From: Planctomycetota bacterium
Lineage (GTDB): Bacteria; Planctomycetota; PUPC01; DSUN01
Length of the DNA: 12,509 nt
Assembly (NCBI GenBank): GCA_016872875.1
Contig: VGYW01000246.1
Location: forward strand, 1-12,509
Direction of reading: 5' to 3'
Shown: in pieces, positions 6,212-12,509 of the stretch
How positions within the stretch are numbered: the stretch's first letter is position 1
Layout: each line of letters opens with the position of its first letter
Translations under genes and position numbers: made by a program
The notes under the pieces: model-generated
Databases searched by the model: none
What the model was told of the DNA's origin: nothing
What the model saw: the letters and a program-made list of their open reading frames with translations, nothing else

Positions 6212-8119
6212 ATGAGCGAGCGTCTGGGATACACGGGCAAGATCCTATGGATTGACCTGGCCCGCAAGACCTCGGAGCTGGAAGAGCGCGACGACGTCTT
6301 CTGGCGCCGGTACGCGGGCGGCGGGCTGGCCGCCACGCGCCTGCTCCTGGAGAAGACGCCGGCGGGGATAGACCCGCTGGGGCCGGAGAACCTGCTGATC
6401 TTCGCCTCCAGCGTGGTGGCCGGGCACCGGGCGGCCGGGCTGGCGCGGTTCACCACGGCGGCCAAGAGCCCACTCACGGGCGGCATCGGGGAGACGCGCA
6501 CCGAGGGGCCGTGGGGCGTCGCGCTCAAGGGCTGCGGCGCCGACGTGGTGGTCTTCACGGGTCAGGCGGCGCAGCCCGTCACGGTCGTCATCGAGCAGGG
6601 CCGCGCGGCGTTCCACGATGCCCGCGAGCTCTGGGGTATGACGGTCGGCCCGGCCGTGGACGCGCTGGAGGCGCGGCTGGGCGCGGGGATCCACGTCGCG
6701 GCCATCGGGCCGGCCGGCGAGAACCGCGTCCGCTTTGCCTCGATCGTAACGGACCGCTCGTATCAGGCTTCCCGCATGGGCATGGGCGCCGTCATGGGAG
6801 CGAAGCGGCTGAAGGCGGTGGTGCTGTCCGGAAGCCAGCCCCCGCCGGTCCACGACGCGGCCGCCTTGAAGCGGCTGACTGACGATTTCGGCCGGCGCAT
6901 GCTGAGCAACGACCTCAGCAAGTGGCAGCACAATCCGCCGGGCTTCAGCTGCTGGATCTACCTGCACGGCCTGGACGCGGCTCTGGACGTGAACAACTAC
7001 CGGGAGTGCACGTTCGGCGGGCTGGCGGCCTACGAGGAGAAGAACTTCCTGGCGCGCTCCATCCGGCAGCTCGGCTGTCCGGGCTGCCCGAACAACTGCA
7101 TCATGGCCATTCACCCGAACGGCGGCGGCGACCTCGATCCGCGCGCCAGCGGCATCCACCAGGAGGCCACGGGCACGCTGGGTCCGAACATCGGCGTGGG
7201 CGACCTGGACCTGGTGCTGCGGGCCAACAACCTGTGCAACCAACTCGGCATGGACCCGACCTCGCTCGGCTTCACGCTCTCCTTCGCCATGGAGCTGTTC
7301 GAGCGCGGCCTGCTGACGCCGGAGGCCCACGGCGGCGAGGCTCTCCGCCTCGGCGACGGGGCGGCGGCGCTGCGGATGATCGAGGCCGTTGCGCACCGGC
7401 GCGGGCTGGGGGACGTCTTGGCCGAGGGCAGCCGCCGGGCGGCGGCGCGCATCGGCGGCGAGGCCGGCCGGTACGCGATGGAGGTCAAGGGCCTGGAGCT
7501 GGTGCCCTTCGAGCCGCGCAGCCAGACGAACCTGGCGCTGGGTTACGCCGTGGCCCCGATCGGGCCGCGGTACGACATCTGCGAGCACGACTGGGACTTC
7601 GACACCCAGGTCGGCTGGTCGCACACCCTCGACCTCAGCCGCACCGTCGGCATCCTGGAGCGCATCCCGATGCAGGAGATCAGCCCGGCGAAGGTGCGCA
7701 ACTTCAAGGCGCTGTTCACGCTCTGGTCCGCGGCCGACGCGGTGGACTTCTGCATCTTCGCCATCGCGCCGACCCGGCTGCTTTCGCTGGCGCAGATGAC
7801 CGAGATGCTGGCTGCGGTCACGGGCTGGGAGACCAGCGCCTACGAGATCATGCGCCTCGGCGAGCGGCGCATTCACCTGATGCGGTGGTACAACCTGCGG
7901 GAAGGGCTGACGGCCGCCGATGACCGCCTGCCGGACCGCTTCCACCAGGAGCGCATCGCGGCCGGGCCGCGGAAGGGCGATGTCCTCGACCGGCCGGCCT
8001 TCGAGCGGGCGATTGCCACCTTCTATGCCATGATGGGATGGGACGAGCAGGGCCGGCCCACCCTCGCGACGCTCTACGATCACGGGCTCGAATGGCTGCT
8101 AGAGGAGAGCAAGTCATGA
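6212..8119 (+). CDS. Tungsten-type aldehyde:ferredoxin oxidoreductase family protein
   Basis: The 635-residue protein belongs to the family that oxidises aldehydes to carboxylic acids with a tungstopterin and a [4Fe-4S] cluster, passing electrons to ferredoxin; some members instead work on aromatic CoA esters. The N-terminal domain shows YTGKILWIDL, KSPLTGGIGETRTEG and ALKGCGADVVVFTG. The cluster ligands are Cys289, Cys292 and Cys296 in CPGCPNNC, plus Cys514. This spacing closely follows the Pyrococcus enzyme (288, 291, 295, 494 from memory). LGPNIGVGDLDLVLRANNLC is typical of the C-terminal domains. The two DxxGL(C/D) pterin-contact motifs appear as NQLGMD (343-348) and DAVDFC (509-514), each changed at one usual position. 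No signal peptide is seen, so the enzyme is cytoplasmic. The ATG at 6212 follows AGGAAG (about 6199-6204). No partner ferredoxin, small subunit or tungstate transporter gene is in the window. Its stop overlaps the next start (ATGA), so the two are probably co-translated. Substrate unknown. Confidence 0.92.
   Translation: MSERLGYTGKILWIDLARKTSELEERDDVFWRRYAGGGLAATRLLLEKTPAGIDPLGPENLLIFASSVVAGHRAAGLARFTTAAKSPLTGGIGETRTEGPWGVALKGCGADVVVFTGQAAQPVTVVIEQGRAAFHDARELWGMTVGPAVDALEARLGAGIHVAAIGPAGENRVRFASIVTDRSYQASRMGMGAVMGAKRLKAVVLSGSQPPPVHDAAALKRLTDDFGRRMLSNDLSKWQHNPPGFSCWIYLHGLDAALDVNNYRECTFGGLAAYEEKNFLARSIRQLGCPGCPNNCIMAIHPNGGGDLDPRASGIHQEATGTLGPNIGVGDLDLVLRANNLCNQLGMDPTSLGFTLSFAMELFERGLLTPEAHGGEALRLGDGAAALRMIEAVAHRRGLGDVLAEGSRRAAARIGGEAGRYAMEVKGLELVPFEPRSQTNLALGYAVAPIGPRYDICEHDWDFDTQVGWSHTLDLSRTVGILERIPMQEISPAKVRNFKALFTLWSAADAVDFCIFAIAPTRLLSLAQMTEMLAAVTGWETSAYEIMRLGERRIHLMRWYNLREGLTAADDRLPDRFHQERIAAGPRKGDVLDRPAFERAIATFYAMMGWDEQGRPTLATLYDHGLEWLLEESKS
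8102..8107 (+). promoter_or_regulatory. Ribosome binding site for the coupled beta-helix gene start
   Basis: GAGGAG lies eight bases before the ATG at 8116, inside the last codons of the oxidoreductase gene. The frame is open upstream to 8038, but this site and the ATGA overlap mark 8116 as the start. Confidence 0.6.
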
Positions 8120-9972
8120 CCCCGCGCGATTCTGAGGGAAAGTCGCTGGGCGCAGCCGGGGCCGGCTGGCGCTATCACACCGAAACCCGCTTCCGTCCGC
8201 TGCGCTTCGCTTCGGCCGCCCCGTGGCGGTCCTACGCCGACTGGCTTCGCCTGCACGTGACACTCGGCGTCGTATTGTGGGCGGCGGCGGAGATCAAGCC
8301 GGCGGGTGCCGGGAACGCCACAGTTCCTGGCGAGGTAACGACGCCCTACCCGACCATCATCAATCTGGCCGTCGAATGGATGATCCAGGGCGATGACAAC
8401 CTTGACGGGGCCGTGACCGTGCGTTTTCGCGCGGTGGGCGAGGAGAAGTGGCGCGAAGGGTTGCCCCTCCGCCGTGTTCCCGCCGGCGAGACTGCCGACG
8501 ACCCGAAGATACGCATTGCGAAGTTCAAGTGGCCCAACAAGCACTCCGGCAGCCTGTTCGACCTGAAGCCGAATACTGAGTACGAGATGGTGTTGAAGCT
8601 CCACGACCCGGATGGCGGCGACGCAGAGCGCACCGTGCGAGCGAAGACGCGCCCGGTGCCGCGCGTGCAGAAGGACGCTCCGGTCAGGAAATGCTCCCCC
8701 GATTCCCTGCTGCAGGCGCTCGCGGCCGCACAGCCGGGCGAGACCATACTGGCCGGCCCCGGCGCCTATGGAAACGTCAACATTCCCAAGGACGGCGAGG
8801 CGGCCAACCCCATCGTTTTCCGCGCCGAGCCGGGCGCCACGTTCACCGGCATCTCACTGAGAAGCAGAAAGCACGTCTTTGTCGAAGGCGCGACGGTGAA
8901 AGGCAATGGCTGCATTGACCTGCTCGGAGCCGAAAACTGCGTCGTGCGCCGCTGCACCGTCACCCTGACGGGCAAGAGCTTTGGCATTGGGGCCAACCGA
9001 CCACCCGGCGCCAAGAACTGCTACATCGCCGACAACGTCGTTATCGGGCCCATCCCGTGGACATTGGAGCGGATGTATCCGGACAATTTTGGCGAAGGCA
9101 TCGAGATCACTGGGCCGGGCAACGTGATCTGCTACAACCGAGTTCGCAACTGCCGCGACAACATCTCTACCATGGAAGGCAGGCATGCCTTCGAACAGAT
9201 CTCGATTGACATCTACAATAACGACCTTGCCGCCGCCGGCGACGACGCGATTGAGGCCGACTACTGCATGCACAACTGCCGGATCATGCGCAATCGGATC
9301 ACGAGCAGCTTCGTCGGCCTCAGCTCGCAGCCCGGACTGGGCGGCCCCACCTACTTCATCCGGAACGTCATGTACAACATCGTCTCCTCTTCCTTCAAGC
9401 TCCACTGCTACAGTGTGGGCGATGTCGCCTTCCACAACACGGTGGTGAAAGGCGCCGACGGCATCGTCTGCGGCGCGGGCCAGCCCTTCGACTTCGCGTA
9501 CTTCCGAAACAACCTCGGCATCGGCGGTCCTGTTGACCCCTCGGTCAGGGCGAAATACGCTCTCACGACGGCCGGCAGCCCCATATGGATGCAGGCCACA
9601 GGCCCCCATTGCTCCTTTGATTACGATGCCTTGGGCACAGACACAACGCCGTTTCAAGGCCAGATCGGAGCGCAGAAATACGCAAGCTTCGCTGACTTGC
9701 TCAAGGGGCCGAATGAAACGCACGCCATTCAGGTGGACTTGAGCGTCTTCGGAGGAGTCGAGTTCCCCACCCATGTGCTCCCGGAACGTGCGCATCCCGA
9801 CCTGCGTCCTCGCGCCGGCTCCGCTGCTGTGGACAAAGGGCTCCGTCTGCCCAACATCAATGACGGCTTCCTCGGGACCGCTCCCGACTGCGGCGCGTAC
9901 GAAGCCGGCCAGCCCCTGCCGCACTACGGTCCGCGACCCGAGGGCATGGACGAGGGTAGCGTGGTATTCTGA
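8116..9972 (+). CDS. Right-handed parallel beta-helix protein with a hydrolase-derived N-terminus
   Basis: The 618-residue protein has four parts. Residues 1-48 match the N-terminus of the hydrolase encoded at 10035 (22 of 31 identical over 18-48; YHTETRFRPLRFAS against YHTDTRFRPLHFAS). Residues 48-66 (VTLGVVLWAAAEIKPAGAG) look like the hydrophobic core and cleavage region of a signal peptide. About 75-180 form a fibronectin-III or phosphatase-N-like beta domain (LFDLKPNTEYEMVLKLHD). From about 194 (SLLQALAAAQPGETI) to 530 there is a right-handed beta-helix with repeated strand-turn rungs such as NVICYNRVRNCRDN and CRIMRNRITSS. The end (RPRAGSAAVDKG ... DCGAYEAG) is the usual cap of such proteins. 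Beta-helix proteins of this kind include polysaccharide lyases (PL6-like) and binding proteins; I see no motif that decides. The start at 8116 rests on the ATGA overlap. A GTG at 8257 would begin right at the hydrophobic stretch but has no ribosome binding site. The internal position of that stretch makes export uncertain. Confidence 0.82.
   Translation: MTPRDSEGKSLGAAGAGWRYHTETRFRPLRFASAAPWRSYADWLRLHVTLGVVLWAAAEIKPAGAGNATVPGEVTTPYPTIINLAVEWMIQGDDNLDGAVTVRFRAVGEEKWREGLPLRRVPAGETADDPKIRIAKFKWPNKHSGSLFDLKPNTEYEMVLKLHDPDGGDAERTVRAKTRPVPRVQKDAPVRKCSPDSLLQALAAAQPGETILAGPGAYGNVNIPKDGEAANPIVFRAEPGATFTGISLRSRKHVFVEGATVKGNGCIDLLGAENCVVRRCTVTLTGKSFGIGANRPPGAKNCYIADNVVIGPIPWTLERMYPDNFGEGIEITGPGNVICYNRVRNCRDNISTMEGRHAFEQISIDIYNNDLAAAGDDAIEADYCMHNCRIMRNRITSSFVGLSSQPGLGGPTYFIRNVMYNIVSSSFKLHCYSVGDVAFHNTVVKGADGIVCGAGQPFDFAYFRNNLGIGGPVDPSVRAKYALTTAGSPIWMQATGPHCSFDYDALGTDTTPFQGQIGAQKYASFADLLKGPNETHAIQVDLSVFGGVEFPTHVLPERAHPDLRPRAGSAAVDKGLRLPNINDGFLGTAPDCGAYEAGQPLPHYGPRPEGMDEGSVVF
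8167..8259 (+). repeat. Diverged copy of the hydrolase N-terminal coding segment
   Basis: These 31 codons (W18-V48 of the beta-helix protein) correspond to 10107-10199 (W25-I55 of the hydrolase) with 22 identical residues and no gap. The shared pattern is W-x-YHT-x-TRFRPL-x-FAS-x-A-x-W-x-SYA-x-WLR-x-H. Similarity ends just where the signal-like hydrophobic stretch of the beta-helix protein begins. Nucleotide similarity is clearly lower than in the 436-bp repeat, so this event is older. Confidence 0.85.
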
Positions 9973-9981
9973 CCGGACGGG

Positions 9982-10001
9982 ACGATGCCGCGCGGCATCG
10001 T
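9982..10001 (+). other. Perfect 20-bp palindrome between the beta-helix and hydrolase genes
   Basis: ACGATGCCGCGCGGCATCGT is its own reverse complement and lies 10 bp after the beta-helix stop and 34 bp before the hydrolase start. In RNA it would fold as an 8-bp stem with a GCGC loop. The following TTGGGTACC is not a T-run, so strong intrinsic termination is unlikely. It could be a processing or stabilising hairpin, or an operator for a dimeric regulator. Confidence 0.6.
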
Positions 10002-10034
10002 TGGGTACCATGATCAGAAAGGAAGGTCCGTGTG

Positions 10035-11777
10035 ATGGCAACGTCGAAGAATGCCATGCCCGAAGTGATGGCCGGGTCGGGTGCTGGCAGAGGTGCCGAG
10101 TACCGCTGGCCGTATCACACAGACACCCGCTTCCGACCTCTGCACTTCGCATCAGGCGCAGAATGGGGGAGCTATGCCGAATGGCTTCGCCGCCACATCC
10201 GTGTCAGCCTCGCGCTGGCGCCCGAGCCCCCGCGGAAGCCGCTGCGTGCCCGCATCTTCGGCCGCCGTGAAGCAAACGGGTATGCCTGCGAGAAGGTTGC
10301 GTTCGAGTCGCTGCCGGGCTTCTTCGTCACGGGCAACCTGTATCGCCCCTTGGCCCGGGGGGCCAAGCGGCATCCCGCTGTGCTCGTGGCGCAAGGCCAC
10401 AGCATGTCGGGCCGGTTGGACCACCACCCGGACGCGAACTGGCCGCTGCTCTGCATCAACCTCGCCCTCATGGGCGCCACGGTCTTCTCCTACGACATGG
10501 TCGGCTACAACGACTCCTGTCAGCTCCCTCACAACCACAACAACTGTCCGGAAGGAACGGAAAGCATGGACTGGCCGCGGGGCGGGCCGGCGGCGGCCGA
10601 CATGCTCTGGGGTCTCTCGATCATGGCGTTACAGACGTGGAACAGCATCCTGGCGTTCGATTTCCTCGCCGAGCTGCCCGAAGTCGACCCCCGGCGGATC
10701 GGCATCACCGGCGCATCCGGCGGCGGCACGTTGTCCTTCATGCTCGGCGCCGTAGATGAGCGCCTGGCGGCGTCCGCGCCGGTCTGCATGGTCTCCTGCC
10801 ATATGCAGGGCGGATGCATGTGCGAGAACGCGCCGCTCCTGCGCCTCGCCGCGAGCAACGCCGAGATCACCGCGCTCTTCGCGCCCCGGCCGCTCTTCAT
10901 CGGCAGTTGCACGGGCGACTGGACGTGCGAAACCCCGACCGTGGAAGGGCCCGCAATCCAGCGCATCTACGGCTTCTACGGCGCCGCCGGCCGGGTGCAT
11001 GGCCGCCACGTGGACGCCGGGCACAGCTACAACCAGCAGCTCCGCGAGGGCGCCTACGGCTTCTTCCGGCGCCGCCTGTTCGGCGGCCGCAGCGATGCCT
11101 CGATTCCGGAGCGGTCGGTGAGGCGGCCGTCACTGCGCGACTGCATGGTCTGGTGGGGCCGCGAGGCGCCGGAGCCGTTTTCGATCCAGGCGCTGCGCGC
11201 GATCTGGCGCGAGCGGAGCGGAGCGGCGCTGGCGCCGTGCCTGCGCGACCGGAAGACCGCGCTGCGACAACTCGCGCCGTTGCTTTCGCACGCGCTGGGC
11301 ATCGAGCCGAAGGCCGCGGAGCGGGAAGACGCCGGCCCGCGGATGGTCCGGACGCGCGTCGAAGACGGGATGCTGGTCGTGGAGCCAACCGGCGCCCCCC
11401 TTTCCGTCCCTGACTCCCCCGAGTTCTTTGCAACCTACAACCTGTGCCCGGCGGCCCGCGCCGTCCGCCAGATCATGGACGCGGCATCCGCCGCGCATTG
11501 CCGGCGGCTGGCCGGCCTGGGCGAGGCCGGCCTGTGGAGCCTGCTTGCCGCAGCGGCGGACGACCGGATCGTCTCCGTCCGGGCGGATGCCGCCGGGTTC
11601 GACCCGGCCAGCGACCGGGCATGGGAGCGGCGGCTCCCCGTGCCCATGCTGCGCGGGATCGGCGGACTGGCCGGAGCGTGGGCGCTCCTGGCCCAGCGCG
11701 GCGTCGAGGTTCGGCTCCGTCGCGCGCCGGAGGCGCTGGCGGCCGACGCGGCCAGGTACGGCGTGGTCACGGGTTGA
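10035..11777 (+). CDS. Cytoplasmic alpha/beta hydrolase (acetyl xylan esterase-like) with a C-terminal second half
   Basis: The 580-residue product probably hydrolyses an ester, perhaps on a carbohydrate. The N-terminal half is a serine alpha/beta hydrolase: LPGFFVTGNLYRPL and HPAVLVAQGHSM lead into the nucleophile elbow GASGG (Ser228 in GITGASGGGTLSFMLGA). The probable acid is Asp295 in TGDWTCETP and the base His330 in DAGHSYNQQ. The C-terminal part (about 440-580) contains YNLCPAARAVRQIMDA and RLAGLGEAGLWSLLAAAA, which resembles a second, degenerate hydrolase half lacking a GxSxG serine. There is no signal peptide, so it should act in the cytoplasm. GGAAGG (10021-10026) precedes both GTG 10032 and ATG 10035; I chose ATG (spacing 8). 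It is separated from the beta-helix gene by 62 bp containing the palindrome and is probably the last gene of the operon. Its first 55 residues recur in the beta-helix protein upstream. The substrate is unknown; a peptidase of the same fold is possible. Confidence 0.85.
   Translation: MATSKNAMPEVMAGSGAGRGAEYRWPYHTDTRFRPLHFASGAEWGSYAEWLRRHIRVSLALAPEPPRKPLRARIFGRREANGYACEKVAFESLPGFFVTGNLYRPLARGAKRHPAVLVAQGHSMSGRLDHHPDANWPLLCINLALMGATVFSYDMVGYNDSCQLPHNHNNCPEGTESMDWPRGGPAAADMLWGLSIMALQTWNSILAFDFLAELPEVDPRRIGITGASGGGTLSFMLGAVDERLAASAPVCMVSCHMQGGCMCENAPLLRLAASNAEITALFAPRPLFIGSCTGDWTCETPTVEGPAIQRIYGFYGAAGRVHGRHVDAGHSYNQQLREGAYGFFRRRLFGGRSDASIPERSVRRPSLRDCMVWWGREAPEPFSIQALRAIWRERSGAALAPCLRDRKTALRQLAPLLSHALGIEPKAAEREDAGPRMVRTRVEDGMLVVEPTGAPLSVPDSPEFFATYNLCPAARAVRQIMDAASAAHCRRLAGLGEAGLWSLLAAAADDRIVSVRADAAGFDPASDRAWERRLPVPMLRGIGGLAGAWALLAQRGVEVRLRRAPEALAADAARYGVVTG
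10107..10199 (+). repeat. Parent copy of the shared N-terminal segment (hydrolase)
   Basis: Partner of 8167-8259. Here the segment continues into the hydrolase fold (RVSLALAPEPPRKPLRARIF), so this is presumably the native context and the copy upstream is the derived one. Confidence 0.8.
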
Positions 11778-11796
11778 GCCGGGGACGCACGGTTCC

Positions 11797-12509
11797 TCAA
11801 GGTATTGGCGAAGAGGGCGCCTGGACGGAGACCCGGCTGAGGAGGAACACCGCAGGCGTCGCAACTGGCGTGTCGGCTGCCGGTTCCACAGGTCCGCCAT
11901 CGCCCAGCCCGCGCCACGGGCCGGTGCGCAGCGAGAGCCGCTGCACGGTCTTGCAGCCAGGTTCCGCCACGGCCAGGTTCTGCGACTCCCCCTTGTCCAC
12001 CTGTAGCGTGTAGCGGCCCGCCGTCAGGTCGGCGGCAAGTGAGAAGGTCATCCAACTGCCCCCGGCGTACCTCCCGACCTCGCGCATCTGCCCTCCGTCA
12101 GCGGCCTGGACCTGGCCTGTCTCGGACAGAGCGATGCGGACGGGCCGCCGGCCGGCGTCGTCGCACAGCTCGATCTCCAGCCGGGCGTCGGTCCGAGACG
12201 GCTTCACAAGGACTTCGACCCGGGGCCGAGCGGATTCCGGGAACACGCGAACCGCGCGCGCGTAGTCGAACGGGTCCGCATCCCGAAGCTCCAGGCAGCG
12301 CTTGTCGCCGTCGGCCACCACGGCCACAGGCGCCCAGCGTGGACTGTAGAGGTTCCATCCCGGCACGACCGCGCCAGGGGCGACTCGTGCGAAGTCGTCG
12401 GACTGAGATGCAGACTTGTCGGGCTTGAGGGGCAGGGGCACACGCGCGACCCAGATGTCCTCCTTGTTGACGCTGTAGACCAGCCAAATGGCCTGCCTGT
12501 CGGCGAAGG
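11797..12509 (-). CDS. C-terminal part of a sialidase-like (BNR/beta-propeller) protein, 5' end outside the window
   Basis: On the minus strand a frame is open from the right edge to the stop at 11797-11799, giving 236 visible residues. A GTG at 12441 could be mistaken for a start, but the frame continues upstream without a stop and carries YSVNKEDIWV (12477-12448), a signature I associate with the last blade of exo-alpha-sialidase-like proteins common in planctomycete-type genomes. After a short linker, a beta-sandwich of about 190 residues follows, with WNLYSPRWAPVAVVADGDK, LRDADPFDYARAVRVFPES and LAADLTAGRYTLQVDKGES, resembling a LamG-type or carbohydrate-binding terminal domain. Propeller, active site and signal peptide are outside the window, so activity on sialic acid cannot be judged; many relatives are not true sialidases. 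The gene is convergent with the hydrolase; the stop codons are 19 bp apart with no visible terminator. Confidence 0.8.
   Translation of the reverse strand, partial: FADRQAIWLVYSVNKEDIWVARVPLPLKPDKSASQSDDFARVAPGAVVPGWNLYSPRWAPVAVVADGDKRCLELRDADPFDYARAVRVFPESARPRVEVLVKPSRTDARLEIELCDDAGRRPVRIALSETGQVQAADGGQMREVGRYAGGSWMTFSLAADLTAGRYTLQVDKGESQNLAVAEPGCKTVQRLSLRTGPWRGLGDGGPVEPAADTPVATPAVFLLSRVSVQAPSSPIP

Noticed and set aside
6245..8083. Long open frame on the minus strand opposite the oxidoreductase (and similar ones at 1811-3208, 3521-5155, 550-1848 and 8854-10152)
   Set aside because: They mirror strongly supported plus-strand genes, are rich in Arg, His, Ala and Val as expected from GC-rich antisense frames, and show no domain signature.
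12204..12443. Start of the minus-strand gene at 12441 or 12443 as a complete short protein
   Set aside because: The frame starting at 12441 is open to the window edge and its upstream residues carry a sialidase-like motif, so the gene is cut by the window. The frame at 12443 is a shadow.

Overview
The window is a GC-rich stretch from a bacterium. It carries exported carbohydrate-active and proteolytic proteins, a tungsten-type aldehyde oxidoreductase and a two-part alpha/beta hydrolase. A heparinase-like lyase, a beta-helix protein, a sialidase-like C-terminus with a NKEDIWV signature and a long planctomycete-style alpha/beta hydrolase occur together. This suggests a polysaccharide-degrading member of the PVC group (Planctomycetota, Lentisphaerota) or a similar lineage such as Armatimonadota or Hydrogenedentota. 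The taxon is inferred from protein style only; there is no rRNA or other marker gene here.

Layout. Positions 1-436 are a near-identical copy (14 mismatches, no indels by my count) of positions 1915-2350. The repeat carries a promoter-like pair, a leader, a ribosome binding site, a GTG start, a signal peptide and about 70 further residues of the big lyase. In the upstream copy the coding sequence then runs into unrelated DNA and stops at 559. Between the two copies lies a gene (610-1818) for an exported, bilobal pepsin-like aspartic protease, a family rare in bacteria. The intact lyase gene (2072-6082, 1336 aa) follows the second copy.

A 129-bp gap leads to a likely operon on the same strand: an aldehyde ferredoxin oxidoreductase family enzyme (6212-8119), a right-handed beta-helix protein whose start overlaps the oxidoreductase stop as ATGA (8116-9972), and an alpha/beta hydrolase (10035-11777). 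The first ~48 residues of the beta-helix protein are a diverged copy of the N-terminus of the hydrolase downstream of it, so that protein looks chimeric. A convergent gene (11797 to the right edge, minus strand, 5' end missing) encodes the C-terminus of a sialidase-like protein with a terminal beta-sandwich.

How the genes may work together (inference): a lyase, a beta-helix protein, an exported protease and a sialidase-like protein could attack a protein-linked acidic polysaccharide outside the membrane. The hydrolase and the oxidoreductase lack signal peptides and could handle esterified or aldehyde-bearing products inside the cell. The most striking structural feature is an arrangement seen twice: a truncated 5' copy of gene X, then an unrelated gene Y, then full-length gene X.
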